Notes: generated by a model from the letters alone, not told the origin. Shown: positions 1 through 8,182, counted from the stretch's first letter. The stretch is DNA of 34,911 bases from Myxococcota bacterium (GCA_020627505.1 JAHDGS010000015.1:1-34911), one strand, 5' to 3'. Made by a program: numbers and translations.

Positions 1-55
1 AACCGACGACCCCCTGCTTGCAAAGCAGGTGCTCTCCCAGCTGAGCTATGGCCCC
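1..55 (-). tRNA. tRNA-Ala (TGC), 3' end cut by window start
   Basis: On the minus strand the sequence starts GGGGCCATAGCTCAG and carries a D-arm and an anticodon arm with loop TTTGCAA, giving anticodon TGC (Ala). The T-arm, acceptor 3' half and CCA lie outside the window, so the gene is partial. It follows tRNA-Ile after 79 bp. Ile-Ala is the order usually found between 16S and 23S rRNA genes, so a 23S gene may lie just left of the window. Confidence 0.95.
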
Positions 56-134
56 TTCTGGGTATCCCGATCTCTCGGGAAGAAGATGTTAACTCTCGCA
101 CTTCGGGGTGTCAATGCATCATGACACTCAAAAG
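56..134 (-). other. Ile-Ala tRNA spacer with two hairpins
   Basis: This 79-bp spacer between the two tRNAs holds two short perfect inverted repeats: TCCCGA/TCGGGA (65-70 with 75-80) and GTGTCA/TGACAC (108-113 with 122-127). In a joint precursor RNA these could form processing stems. No open reading frame is seen. Confidence 0.5.
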
Positions 135-211
<77 letters not shown>

Positions 212-245
212 TAGAGTTTTCCTCTCGGAAACATCCAGTTCGATC

Positions 246-273
246 TCTTTACATCAAAAAAATCACTTCGCAA
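246..273 (-). promoter_or_regulatory. candidate sigma-70 promoter of the tRNA-Ile/Ala unit
   Basis: On the minus strand, TTGCGA (268-273) and TAAAGA (246-251) are separated by 16 nt, and the -10 box lies 35 nt upstream of the tRNA-Ile 5' end. The boxes are imperfect. The leader between them and the tRNA contains a GTTTCC/GGAAAAC-type dyad. A very similar string (TTGCGAAG followed by a T-run) lies upstream of ssb at about 10370-10390. Supported only by motif and position. Confidence 0.35.
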
Positions 274-370
274 AGTGTATTTTGCACGGAATTGTCATTT
301 TTATCGAAGGTCGTCACGGCGCGACAATTTTCAAGTGAACTCAAACGGTTGAGCTGATAATGCGTATCAT

Positions 371-3091
371 ATGTACAAAAATCAACGATCATTCAGGACC
401 ATCATCGGATTGACGCTCACACTTCTATTCTGCGCCTGTGCCGGGCAACAAAAATCCGAAACATCTGCTATCCAGCTGGCTGCAACTGATGCAGCGGCAG
501 TCAAGACAGAAACACAACAAGCTGTGCCTGAAGGTCAGCTCGATGAGGATGTCATCCCAACAGCATATCGAATTGAGTTAGATATCAACCCTGAACTCGA
601 GGAATTTGTCGGTGCGGTCGAGATCGATATTGATATTCGAAATCCTTACACCACAATTTACCTTCACGGTGCAGATCTCAATGTAGATGGCTGTGTATTT
701 GAGCAAAATAAGACGCCCATCGCGGCAAGTTATAAACAACTCAACGAACATGGTTTAGCTGCAGTCACATTGCCGGTCGTCCCCAAAGAAGGCGCTGCGA
801 CACTCAAATTTCACTATCATGCCCCTTTCACCAAAGGCTTGCGTGGTCTCTATAAAGTGATGTCACGAAAGAACGCATATGCCTTTACACAATTTGAAGC
901 GACATCAGCCCGCTATGCTTTTCCATCTTTTGACGAACCACGTTTTAAAACACCATTTCAAATCAGTGTGCTTTCGAATTTAAATCACCGTGTTGTGACC
1001 ACGACACCACTCAAAAATGTGACAGAACGTGAAGATGGTAAAAAAATGCATGTATTCGAAACAACGACGCCTCTACCAACCTATCTCCTCTCTTTTTCTG
1101 TGGGTGAGCTCGAGATCGTCAACGCGCCTGATATCCCAGCGAATGCATTACGCCATCGCGCTATTCCATTCAGGGCCGTGACCGTCAAAGGTCAGAGTGA
1201 ACATGTTAAATATGCATTAAAAGAAACGCCACAAATACTCGAAGCGATCGAACGATACTTCAACGTCCCGTACCCTTTTAAAAAACTCGATATTATTGCG
1301 GTCCCAGACTTTAGAGCTGGTGCGATGGAGAATGTTGGTGCGATTACCTTCCGAGAAATATTTCTATTGATTGATGCGCCGCATGCATCAGCGAACCAAA
1401 AAAGACGATTCGCGAATATCATGGCCCACGAACTTGGCCACATGTGGTTTGGCAACCTTGTCACCACGGCATGGTGGGATGATATCTGGTTGAATGAAGC
1501 TTTTGCGACCTGGCTTGCCGCAAAGATTGTTCATCAAGTCTATCCGCAATATGATTATCCCGTCTTACAATGGAGCAATACACGATGGGCGATGGGTGAA
1601 GACTCGCTGACACATGCACGACAAATTCGTGAACCGATTCAAAGTGAACATGATATTTCAAGCGCATTTGATGCCATTACTTACCAAAAGGGTGCACAGT
1701 TTTTGAGTATGTTAGAGACATGGATGGGCGAAGACGCCTTTCGCCAAGGCATGACACATTATATGAACAAGCATGCGTTTGGGAACACAACATATCAAGA
1801 TTTGATCGATGCCCTTGAAACACAAACGACAAAATCGATTACACCGGTTGCTAAATCATTCTTATTCCAACCTGGTGTCCCTTACGTCACGCTGTCAGAA
1901 AAAGGGTTATCACAAGAACGTTATCGTCCGCTTGGTGTGAACTATTCCACTGAATACACCTGGCACATTCCAGTTTGTGGTGCGCATACGAAAGGGTGCA
2001 CAGTGCTTAACCAACCGACGCACGCATTTCATTCATCTGCTCAAGATCAAGAAAACACAACAACAACACTTTCTAAATTATCGAATGAAAAGCACCTCAA
2101 TTTGAATGGTGCAGGTTATTATCGCTTTTGGCCAGGTGATGACGTCTTTATGTCAACAAAGCAAAGTCCGACATTATCTGTCCTTGAACGGATGAGTTTC
2201 GTAGACTCGGTGATTGCCCGTTTTGAAATGGGGCGGTTGCCGGTCTCAGACTTCATTCCATTTGCCGCACGCATTGTTGAATCGGAAGAGAATCTACGTA
2301 TTTCGAGTCAAGTGATCGAACCGCTCACGTTCATTCTGAGAAATGTACCCGAAGAAAAACGACTTGAACGCATTCAACAACTCAAGCCATCGTTTCGAAA
2401 ATTATTTGATCGCATCGGACTTTTTCAAAAAGCAGATGAGTCTGCAACCATCACGATGGTTCGGCCATACATGGTTGATTTCTTCACATTTGAACTCAAT
2501 GATAACAAGTCCCAGCGTCGGCTCGCTGAAAAAGCGTGGGACTATCTCGGGTTCACACTCAATGGAGATGTTATTAAAGATGCGGTGCCGGCGGATCTCG
2601 TCCCACAAATTTTACGGGCAGGCCTTAGACAACACGGTCAACAGTTTAATGAGATTGCGATCAACCGCTTTAAATCAACATACGATCCGCTCACGCGTTC
2701 TAATTTATTGTCAGCTTTGTCGACTCAACAATCGCTCGCGGAACGAAAACGTTTTCTAGAATTGACACGCACAGAGGATACCCGCGAAAATGAAGTGATG
2801 ATGATTCTCATGTATTCTGCCTCACAACAACCTGATTGGACCTGGCAATTTGTTGTCGAGAACTATGATGCCATCAGCCAGCGCATTCCAGTTCGCCAAC
2901 AAGCGCGTCTGACGAAAATACTGTCCTATGCTTCGGACTTAATTCACTTAGACACACTTGATCAATTTTTTGGCTCGAAGATAGAGCAGATGTCTGGTGG
3001 TCCACGTCAACTTTCTTTATCGAAAGAAAAGATTAAAATTAATCATGCGCTGAAGTCATATATCAACACACCTGCCAGCGGAGAACGTTAA
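371..3091 (+). CDS. M1 family zinc aminopeptidase, predicted lipoprotein
   Basis: This 906-residue protein is an M1 (PepN-like) metallopeptidase that should remove N-terminal residues from peptides. The exopeptidase signature GAMEN is at residues 317-321. The zinc motif HELGH is at 353-357, with the third zinc ligand E376 at the canonical spacing of 18 residues in between. The N-terminus is a short basic stretch, a hydrophobic run and a Cys-rich end (LLFCAC), which fits a signal peptide with lipid attachment at about C23. It therefore probably acts in the periplasm, anchored to a membrane, rather than in the cytoplasm like E. coli PepN. The start is the ATG at 371; no good Shine-Dalgarno is visible. 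A CTCAA/TTGAG dyad (340-353) and a GATAAT box lie just upstream. Three bases separate it from the next gene, suggesting cotranscription. Family assignment is firm; the lipoprotein call is likely. Confidence 0.93.
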   Translation: MYKNQRSFRTIIGLTLTLLFCACAGQQKSETSAIQLAATDAAAVKTETQQAVPEGQLDEDVIPTAYRIELDINPELEEFVGAVEIDIDIRNPYTTIYLHGADLNVDGCVFEQNKTPIAASYKQLNEHGLAAVTLPVVPKEGAATLKFHYHAPFTKGLRGLYKVMSRKNAYAFTQFEATSARYAFPSFDEPRFKTPFQISVLSNLNHRVVTTTPLKNVTEREDGKKMHVFETTTPLPTYLLSFSVGELEIVNAPDIPANALRHRAIPFRAVTVKGQSEHVKYALKETPQILEAIERYFNVPYPFKKLDIIAVPDFRAGAMENVGAITFREIFLLIDAPHASANQKRRFANIMAHELGHMWFGNLVTTAWWDDIWLNEAFATWLAAKIVHQVYPQYDYPVLQWSNTRWAMGEDSLTHARQIREPIQSEHDISSAFDAITYQKGAQFLSMLETWMGEDAFRQGMTHYMNKHAFGNTTYQDLIDALETQTTKSITPVAKSFLFQPGVPYVTLSEKGLSQERYRPLGVNYSTEYTWHIPVCGAHTKGCTVLNQPTHAFHSSAQDQENTTTTLSKLSNEKHLNLNGAGYYRFWPGDDVFMSTKQSPTLSVLERMSFVDSVIARFEMGRLPVSDFIPFAARIVESEENLRISSQVIEPLTFILRNVPEEKRLERIQQLKPSFRKLFDRIGLFQKADESATITMVRPYMVDFFTFELNDNKSQRRLAEKAWDYLGFTLNGDVIKDAVPADLVPQILRAGLRQHGQQFNEIAINRFKSTYDPLTRSNLLSALSTQQSLAERKRFLELTRTEDTRENEVMMILMYSASQQPDWTWQFVVENYDAISQRIPVRQQARLTKILSYASDLIHLDTLDQFFGSKIEQMSGGPRQLSLSKEKIKINHALKSYINTPASGER

Positions 3092-3094
3092 TCC

Positions 3095-3706
3095 ATGTTC
3101 ATGTTTCTTGGACTCACGCTGATCTCAATTGCGACTGTCGCAAGCTTGGCGAGATACCGTAAAGAGCGTAAAGAATTGATGTCAAATGCGGTTCAACAAC
3201 TGAATGCCAAGCAGCGACTTCTCCCTGCCAAACAGCAGCAGGCATCCGTCTCTGATATATCAAATATCCAGCTGGGAGATATTGTTGATGAAGATGGTCA
3301 AGATTATGAAGTGATCGGAATCAGACAATCAGATGACTTAAAAACACGATATACCTTCTTTGTATTAGATACTGGTGTCCAGCACCGTATTCTCATGAGA
3401 AGCTCAGCCGAGTGGCTTTACTGGCTTGAAGAAGTCTTTATCTTACCGACAGCCGGTCTTATCCCGACGACATTGCGTTATCAAAATCAGGTTTATCATC
3501 GTGAGCTCAATAGTTTTTGGAAACATCAATTCCAAGGAAAGGTGACCGACGACAATCTGCTCTCAACCGGGCAGTCTAATTACTTTTTTTACCGCACCCA
3601 AGATGGACAGCAGCTATTGATTGATGGTGCATCTGAGAGAAGGACATTCCAAATGCAAAAAGTCCACAAAGATATGCTCACGATCTTCTCTCCGACGTTA
3701 TCATGA
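3095..3706 (+). CDS. DUF4178-like membrane-anchored protein
   Basis: A 203-residue protein with one N-terminal hydrophobic segment (about residues 1-17), a basic coiled stretch rich in Gln/Lys (20-50), and then a compact beta-rich region. That region begins LGDIVDEDGQDYEVIGI and continues through YTFFVLD and EWLYWLEEV. The pattern recalls the DUF4178 domain, a family without an established function. I make that link from memory of the motif style, so it is tentative. The gene starts 3 bp after the aminopeptidase stop and overlaps the FHA-like gene by 4 bp (ATGA), so the three are probably one transcription unit. Confidence 0.7.
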   Translation: MFMFLGLTLISIATVASLARYRKERKELMSNAVQQLNAKQRLLPAKQQQASVSDISNIQLGDIVDEDGQDYEVIGIRQSDDLKTRYTFFVLDTGVQHRILMRSSAEWLYWLEEVFILPTAGLIPTTLRYQNQVYHRELNSFWKHQFQGKVTDDNLLSTGQSNYFFYRTQDGQQLLIDGASERRTFQMQKVHKDMLTIFSPTLS

Positions 3707-4842
3707 CACGTATCAAACGTAGGCGCCTCAAGAGTCGTTCTGCGATTCGTCGTCGACAGCAGCGTCGTTATGATGATACCGGTGCATCAAATGACACCAA
3801 GACCTCAACAGGTCTCTACACGGAATTAATCAGAACATCGATCGAAAAGCTGCCTTGGAATGAAGACGAACAATCATCATCGATCGATGATATCAAGTCT
3901 GACCTAGAACGTCTCAAAGACATTGAGCGGCTTGGCAGCACAGCCCTTCGGCTGAATGCCCTCCATCTCGCTTTAGAACAAGATGCTTCAATATTTTCTC
4001 ACCAACTGATGGCACAAGCATTATCATTGGAGTTAATGCGTCTCACGCCAAATCAAGCCCGTCTACTCGATACGTATATTGATGCGTGCTTGAACGCACT
4101 CATCAAATATGACGTGATTGAAGAAGCCATTGAACTGAATGCGCATCTTGGGCTCCTCGACGAAGCATACCGACTCGCAGAAACATATGGTTTTATGAAA
4201 AAAGCCGACATGTTTGCTGCCGAACTCAATTTTGAAACGCAGCTTTGGGAACATGGTGAAGACTGGCATGCACTGGTGCAAGAACGGCGTCGTGTCGGAG
4301 ATTTGGCACAAGCTCGCCTTTTTGCTGAACAATGGTGGCAAGAAACACATTCACCGGAGGCCAAAGCATTCATCGATCAATTGGAAAGCACGAGGCTCTC
4401 CCCGCATTGCCAAATTAAATTGAATACGCACACCGCCAACATTCGTGTATCACAGTCCGTCACATTAGGACGGGGCCGAGATAATCACATTCATTTGAAA
4501 AGTTTAAAGGCTCCCTTGAATGTGGCCACACTCAGTTGGACACCCGAACACAATTGGCAAATGATAAATCAACTTGATAACACAAACGCATTGTTTCGAT
4601 TCACAGTCAATAAACAAAGCCTATATATTCATCTAACGAACGCGGAACAGACATATATTATCATTCCCACGCATGATGAGACGTTTCAAATTGGTCCTTG
4701 GACAGCCTCATTTCAGTCTGACGGCCGCCTTCAGCTTTTGAATCAGAGCGCAGATCAAGCAGCACACTATTTATTAGGGCATCAAGAACGTATCACGCAA
4801 GATGGACATCATATTGTCGCATCTCGCATAGACGATGCATAA
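3703..4842 (+). CDS. FHA-like domain protein with helical repeat region
   Basis: A 379-residue protein. The N-terminus is strongly basic (RIKRRRLKSRSAIRRRQQRR). Residues about 65-230 are helical with TPR-like character (alternating Leu/Ala, for example ALRLNALHLALEQ and YRLAETYGFMKKADMFAAEL). Residues about 235-360 are beta-rich and contain LGRGRDNHI (255-263), which resembles the phosphothreonine-binding FHA signature GR..xxxI. The usual second FHA motif (SxxH) is not obvious, so the domain may be degenerate. It overlaps the upstream gene by 4 bp and precedes tolR by 75 bp. Scaffold or signalling function is inference; no enzymatic motif is seen. Confidence 0.75.
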   Translation: MTRIKRRRLKSRSAIRRRQQRRYDDTGASNDTKTSTGLYTELIRTSIEKLPWNEDEQSSSIDDIKSDLERLKDIERLGSTALRLNALHLALEQDASIFSHQLMAQALSLELMRLTPNQARLLDTYIDACLNALIKYDVIEEAIELNAHLGLLDEAYRLAETYGFMKKADMFAAELNFETQLWEHGEDWHALVQERRRVGDLAQARLFAEQWWQETHSPEAKAFIDQLESTRLSPHCQIKLNTHTANIRVSQSVTLGRGRDNHIHLKSLKAPLNVATLSWTPEHNWQMINQLDNTNALFRFTVNKQSLYIHLTNAEQTYIIIPTHDETFQIGPWTASFQSDGRLQLLNQSADQAAHYLLGHQERITQDGHHIVASRIDDA

Positions 4843-4843
4843 A

Positions 4844-4871
4844 TTGCGATCATGTCGACATGATCTATTTT
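4844..4871 (+). promoter_or_regulatory. candidate promoter of tolRAB with palindromic spacer
   Basis: TTGCGA (4844-4849) and TATTTT (4866-4871) are spaced 16 nt apart, directly after the stop codon of the FHA-like gene and about 47 bp before the tolR ATG. The spacer is almost entirely occupied by a perfect palindrome. The boxes are moderate matches, so promoter activity is inferred. Confidence 0.4.
4848..4865. promoter_or_regulatory. perfect 18-bp palindrome, candidate operator
   Basis: GATCATGTCGACATGATC is a perfect dyad without a loop. It lies between the -35 and -10 candidates upstream of tolR, a place where a dimeric repressor would block RNA polymerase. It could also be a weak stem. 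The palindrome is directly visible; the regulator is unknown. Confidence 0.5.
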
Positions 4872-4917
4872 GGACTCTTCTATTGAGCTTCCCCCATGAA
4901 TCCGTTAACCACCAAAC

Positions 4918-5337
4918 ATGGCATTTCAGGTTGATAACAATCGCAAAATGGTTTCAGAGATAAATGTAACACCGCTCGTCGATGTGATGCTTGTGCTGTT
5001 GGTTATTTTTATGATCACAGCCCCAATGCTTGCGGAAGGTGTCGAAGTCAATTTACCATATGCAGCAGATGCAGAGACCATTGATATCGATGAAGATCTC
5101 CTTATCGTCACCATGAAGAAAGATGGTCAAGTCTTCCTTGGAGAAACACGACTCCCAACGGATCGTGTTAAAGAGATTTTGTCGAATAATCCGCGCCTCA
5201 AACGGGAAAAATTACTATATCTACATGCAGACCAAGACTTGCCTTATCGACAGATCGTTCAAATCATGGCGACATTAAAGGCTGCTGGTGCAGAAAGTAT
5301 CAATCTTGTCACCGATCCGGTTGATCAAAGTAATTGA
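4918..5337 (+). CDS. tolR: TolR/ExbD family proton-channel protein
   Basis: This 139-residue protein has the family layout. A short cytoplasmic N-terminus (about 1-16) is followed by one transmembrane helix (about 17-40) preceded by the conserved MVSEINVTPLVDVMLVLLVI stretch, whose Asp (in PLVD) is the proton-conducting residue. A periplasmic domain ends at the C-terminus. In the Tol-Pal system TolR works with TolQ to power TolA. Here tolA and tolB follow (9 bp to tolA), which favours TolR over ExbD. No tolQ gene precedes it; the upstream neighbour is the FHA-like gene. The start is the ATG at 4918; no clear Shine-Dalgarno is visible. Confidence 0.92.
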   Translation: MAFQVDNNRKMVSEINVTPLVDVMLVLLVIFMITAPMLAEGVEVNLPYAADAETIDIDEDLLIVTMKKDGQVFLGETRLPTDRVKEILSNNPRLKREKLLYLHADQDLPYRQIVQIMATLKAAGAESINLVTDPVDQSN

Positions 5338-5346
5338 GAACGATCT

Positions 5347-6141
5347 ATGCAATTTCGCTCGAATAAAGATCGATTAACTCAGTTTATTCTGCTCAGTGTC
5401 ATCGCACATGTTCTTTTTGCGGCCGTGACACTCACGATGAGCCGATTTCAGAAGCCACAACAGCCTATTCCGACACACGTCGCAACCAAATTGGTTAAGC
5501 TGGGGCAAAAAAGAGATCCGAAGCTGATGCCTCGTCTCGATACTGCGCCTCAACAAGCGCCACAGCCCCAAGCAGCTGCTCAAGAAAAGAAACCCGTAGA
5601 AGCCTCGCCGCCGACGCCTGAGTCAAAAAATAGCCCGCCGCCTCAAAAAGCCAAAACCGCATCAGAAAAAGCTGTGTCACGGCCAGAAAAGAACACCGAT
5701 AAAAAGGTCGAAAAAAAAACGACAACCTCAAATACACCACAAAAAAAATCTCGTCAGGAATTGCTGAAAGAACGACTTGGAAAACTTCAAAAAGAAGAAG
5801 GCGATAAAAACGGCTCTGCCCTGGGCCGAGACCTAGACGGCCAACTGCGGGCGACGTACAATTCAAAAGTAATTGCCCTGGTTCAGCAATCGCTAACAGC
5901 CCCACAAACATTAACCCAAAGTGAACGCATTCGGCTGAAGTCTGTCGTGTTCTTCCAAATTGACGCATCAGGTCAAATCCAGGGTCTCTCCATTCGTCAA
6001 TCATCGTCAAATACAGCGTTCGATAATACCGTTTTAGCGGCTGTTAAGAAGGCTGCTCCATTTCCACCACCACCATTTACCGCCCGTGATTTCTACGCCA
6101 AAGGAATTGGTATTAATGTGTGTCCAATTCGCTGCCGCTAA
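5347..6141 (+). CDS. tolA: TolA/TonB-family energy transducer
   Basis: A 264-residue protein. A short basic N-terminus (NKDRLTQF) precedes one transmembrane segment (about residues 12-31). Then comes a long Pro/Lys/Ala/Glu-rich linker (about 45-150), expected to span the periplasm, and a C-terminal domain (about 170-264) with TonB/TolA C-terminal features such as the VVFFQIDASGQI strand, a conserved helix and a proline-rich FPPPPF stretch. TolA transmits the TolQR-generated force to TolB/Pal at the outer membrane. Its position between tolR and tolB supports TolA rather than TonB. The C-terminus contains two Cys (NVCPIRC), which could form a disulphide. The linker is shorter than in E. coli TolA. 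Confidence 0.85.
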   Translation: MQFRSNKDRLTQFILLSVIAHVLFAAVTLTMSRFQKPQQPIPTHVATKLVKLGQKRDPKLMPRLDTAPQQAPQPQAAAQEKKPVEASPPTPESKNSPPPQKAKTASEKAVSRPEKNTDKKVEKKTTTSNTPQKKSRQELLKERLGKLQKEEGDKNGSALGRDLDGQLRATYNSKVIALVQQSLTAPQTLTQSERIRLKSVVFFQIDASGQIQGLSIRQSSSNTAFDNTVLAAVKKAAPFPPPPFTARDFYAKGIGINVCPIRCR

Positions 6142-6207
6142 GCTCATTTTATGACAAATCCTAGTAAAAATATTGTCAAAGCGGCATTTTTTGGCAAATA
6201 TCACGAT

Positions 6208-7554
6208 ATGACGGTTTTCGCTGGAACACATTACTATAAACAATTTGCACGGGCGCTATGCTGCACGCTGCTTATCACTTCTATCTCACTTGATGCACAA
6301 GAAGCGGATAACAATGGGCAAGTCATCGGCGATGTTGGTGGTGCTGTTTTCACAGCATTCCCAATCGCGATACCAGATTTTCAAACAGAGGGCTTGATTA
6401 ACTCTCGACTTCTGGGGCCAATGACGATTATCGCTAAAATCGTTCGTTCAGATCTGGCACTTTCAGGTGTGTTCCAGGTGCTTGATAAAAAAAGCTTCAT
6501 CGATACAGATGGTGCGCGTCCAACCGATGTTCGTTTTGCTGACTGGTCACAGGTCGGCGCAAATGCATTGCTCAAGACCATTATCGTTGTTAACAACAAG
6601 AAAAAAATAGAGCTGACAGCTTACCTCTATGATGTTGGGCTTGGGCGGCTTCGCTTTCAAAAAACATATCAGGTTCCCGAGAAAGAAGTCCGACATATTG
6701 GACATACGATCAGTAATGACATCTATGAGAACTACACCAAAGAACCTGGCGTGTTCACAACGCGTATTGCGGCAGTGAAACGCACAGGTGGTGCAAAACA
6801 TATCGTGACTTTTGATGTCGACGGCCAAAGCGTTTCGAAACATACAAATAAGGGCATCTTTAATCTCTTTCCTGCGTGGTCTCGCGATGGACAGAAGTTG
6901 TTATTTACAAGTTTAAGAGATGATAATCCTGATCTCTATCAGATAAATTTATCAACAAAAAAGCTCTCCAAAGTCTCAACCCGCCCTGGCTTAAATATCG
7001 GAGGAAAATATTCCCCAATCAGTGACCAGATTGCACTCACGCTTTCCAAAGACGGAAACAGTAACCTGTATATTATTAAACCAAATGGTCAAATTATTCG
7101 ACAGCTGACCAAGCACTATAAAACAGACACATCTGCCGCGTGGAGTCCTGATGGCGGACAAATCGTATTTGTCTCTTCGCGACGAGCGACGCCTGATATC
7201 TATCTACTCACGCTGGCGACGAAAGAGATTAAGCGACTGACATTTCAAGGTGACTATCACCAAACACCAACATTCTCGCCACGCGGTGATAAGATCGCGT
7301 TTACTTCTCGCGATGAATATAATGTCCTCGATATTTTTATCATGGATCTCTTAACCGGTGACACAACCAGATTGACACAAAATCAGGGTAATAATGAAGA
7401 GCCAACCTTCTCTCCAAACGGGAATTTGATTGCATTCACGTCTGACCGAGCGGGGCAGAAAAGTATTTACATCACAACCCTCGACGGAAAAGTACAAACA
7501 CGTATTACGAAGGGGGCTGAATATACATCTCCTTCTTGGCGGCCCTTTAAATAA
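6208..7554 (+). CDS. tolB: TolB periplasmic beta-propeller protein
   Basis: The product matches TolB. An N-terminal alpha/beta domain (FPIAIPDFQTEG, then KIVRSDLALSGVFQVLDKKSF) is followed by a C-terminal propeller with repeated PD40-type blades: FPAWSRDGQKLLFTS, SAAWSPDGGQIVFVSSR, TPTFSPRGDKIAFTS and EPTFSPNGNLIAFTS. TolB binds Pal and the TolA C-terminus in the periplasm. I prefer the ATG at 6208 because it places a hydrophobic signal core (ALCCTLLITSISL, cut near LDAQ) close to the N-terminus. An in-frame ATG at 6151, 10 bp after tolA, would add 19 residues. Pal, the normal next gene, is absent. The stop codon lies inside the first copy of a repeated hairpin module. Confidence 0.93.
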   Translation: MTVFAGTHYYKQFARALCCTLLITSISLDAQEADNNGQVIGDVGGAVFTAFPIAIPDFQTEGLINSRLLGPMTIIAKIVRSDLALSGVFQVLDKKSFIDTDGARPTDVRFADWSQVGANALLKTIIVVNNKKKIELTAYLYDVGLGRLRFQKTYQVPEKEVRHIGHTISNDIYENYTKEPGVFTTRIAAVKRTGGAKHIVTFDVDGQSVSKHTNKGIFNLFPAWSRDGQKLLFTSLRDDNPDLYQINLSTKKLSKVSTRPGLNIGGKYSPISDQIALTLSKDGNSNLYIIKPNGQIIRQLTKHYKTDTSAAWSPDGGQIVFVSSRRATPDIYLLTLATKEIKRLTFQGDYHQTPTFSPRGDKIAFTSRDEYNVLDIFIMDLLTGDTTRLTQNQGNNEEPTFSPNGNLIAFTSDRAGQKSIYITTLDGKVQTRITKGAEYTSPSWRPFK

Positions 7555-7601
7555 AGGGGCTGTCCCAGCCCCTCGTTGTCACCGCACATGTCGCTGACAA
7601 C
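7546..7601. repeat. two-hairpin module, copy 1 (tolB 3' end)
   Basis: The first 21 bp (7546-7566, TTTAAATAAAGGGG and onward) recur exactly at 7695-7715. The copy contains hairpin GGGGCTG/CAGCCCC (7556-7572, 3-nt loop) and a second dyad GTTGTCA/TGACAAC (7575-7581 with 7595-7601) around the shared loop start CCGCACAT. The first hairpin could terminate tolB, although no T-run follows it. Confidence 0.7.
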
Positions 7602-7694
7602 TCACCCAATCGCACAACGCGCGGCTACCACACTTTGATGACACGATGAGCTCAAAGTTAAGTGCAAGAATGTCAAAACAATTATTGGTAGTCT

Positions 7695-7773
7695 TTTAAA
7701 TAAAGGGGCTGTCCCCAAAAAATTATTGGGCCCCGCGTCGTCACCGCACATCATTTTCAATTATTCGACGACA
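7695..7773. repeat. two-hairpin module, copy 2
   Basis: Begins with the same 21 bp as copy 1. It has GC-rich dyads around CCCCAA/TTGGG, then GTCGTC/GACGAC (7737-7742 with 7767-7772) around the shared ACCGCACAT. Relative to copy 1 the second stem changes GTTGTC/GACAAC to GTCGTC/GACGAC, a compensatory change that keeps pairing. The sequence between the copies (7602-7694) has no gene that I can see. Confidence 0.65.
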
Positions 7774-7774
7774 T

Positions 7775-7800
7775 AAAAAAGGGAAGCGAAACGGCTTCCC
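7775..7800 (-). terminator. rho-independent terminator of the Cys-rich lipoprotein gene
   Basis: Read on the minus strand, GGGAAGC and GCTTCCC (7794-7800 with 7781-7787) form a 7-bp stem with a 6-nt loop, followed by six T. It lies 24 bp past the stop codon at 7824. Confidence 0.85.
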
Positions 7801-7823
7801 TATTTGATGATCTGTGATGATCA

Positions 7824-8165
7824 CTATAGATTATTTTCGCAAGCAAACATCGCATCTTCGACGCGATCGCAGGCATCACTTTCTTGAGCAAGGTCAAAAT
7901 ATCGTCCTGCTGCATCAGTTAGACATGTACCATTATCGAGAATACATTGCATAAAAGCTTCATTTTCTTCTGCACACGCTTTGTATGGTGATCCGACAGG
8001 TAGTGTACAAGCGTCATCCCCACCACGACATGCCTTATCGGCTTCACATAGAGCTGATTCGATGTTGAGTAGATTTTGTGTCACACCTTTCGCGATATCA
8101 GCGTCAGTGATTTGGCGGTCGCATGCAGACAATAAGAATAGTGTAGATAGTAATAATTTTTTCAT
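7824..8165 (-). CDS. small Cys-rich lipoprotein, unknown function
   Basis: A 113-residue protein with a clear lipoprotein signal (MKKLLLSTLFLLSAC, lipid Cys at residue 15). The mature part is acidic and has eight further Cys spread through it, in contexts such as SALC, KAC, DAC, MQC, GTC and FAC. An even number suggests disulphides in the periplasm or at the cell surface. I do not recognise the family. The start at 8165 is supported by a strong Shine-Dalgarno (AAGGAGG). The gene is a single-gene unit with its own promoter candidate, a palindrome in the 5' leader and a good terminator. Confidence 0.8.
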   Translation of the reverse strand: MKKLLLSTLFLLSACDRQITDADIAKGVTQNLLNIESALCEADKACRGGDDACTLPVGSPYKACAEENEAFMQCILDNGTCLTDAAGRYFDLAQESDACDRVEDAMFACENNL

Positions 8166-8182
8166 TCCAGCCTCCTTGAGAA

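Noticed and set aside
2343-2759. 138-codon plus-strand frame inside the aminopeptidase gene
   Set aside because: It is an alternate frame within a well-supported M1 coding sequence; there is no ribosome site or family feature.
5495-6010. 171-codon open frame antisense to tolA
   Set aside because: It is a by-product of the Pro/Lys-rich tolA linker; the tolA frame shows clear family features and the antisense product has none.
7546-7773. CRISPR-like array
   Set aside because: Only two repeat units, 149 bp apart, with no regular spacer and no cas genes. No other regular short repeats were seen in the window.
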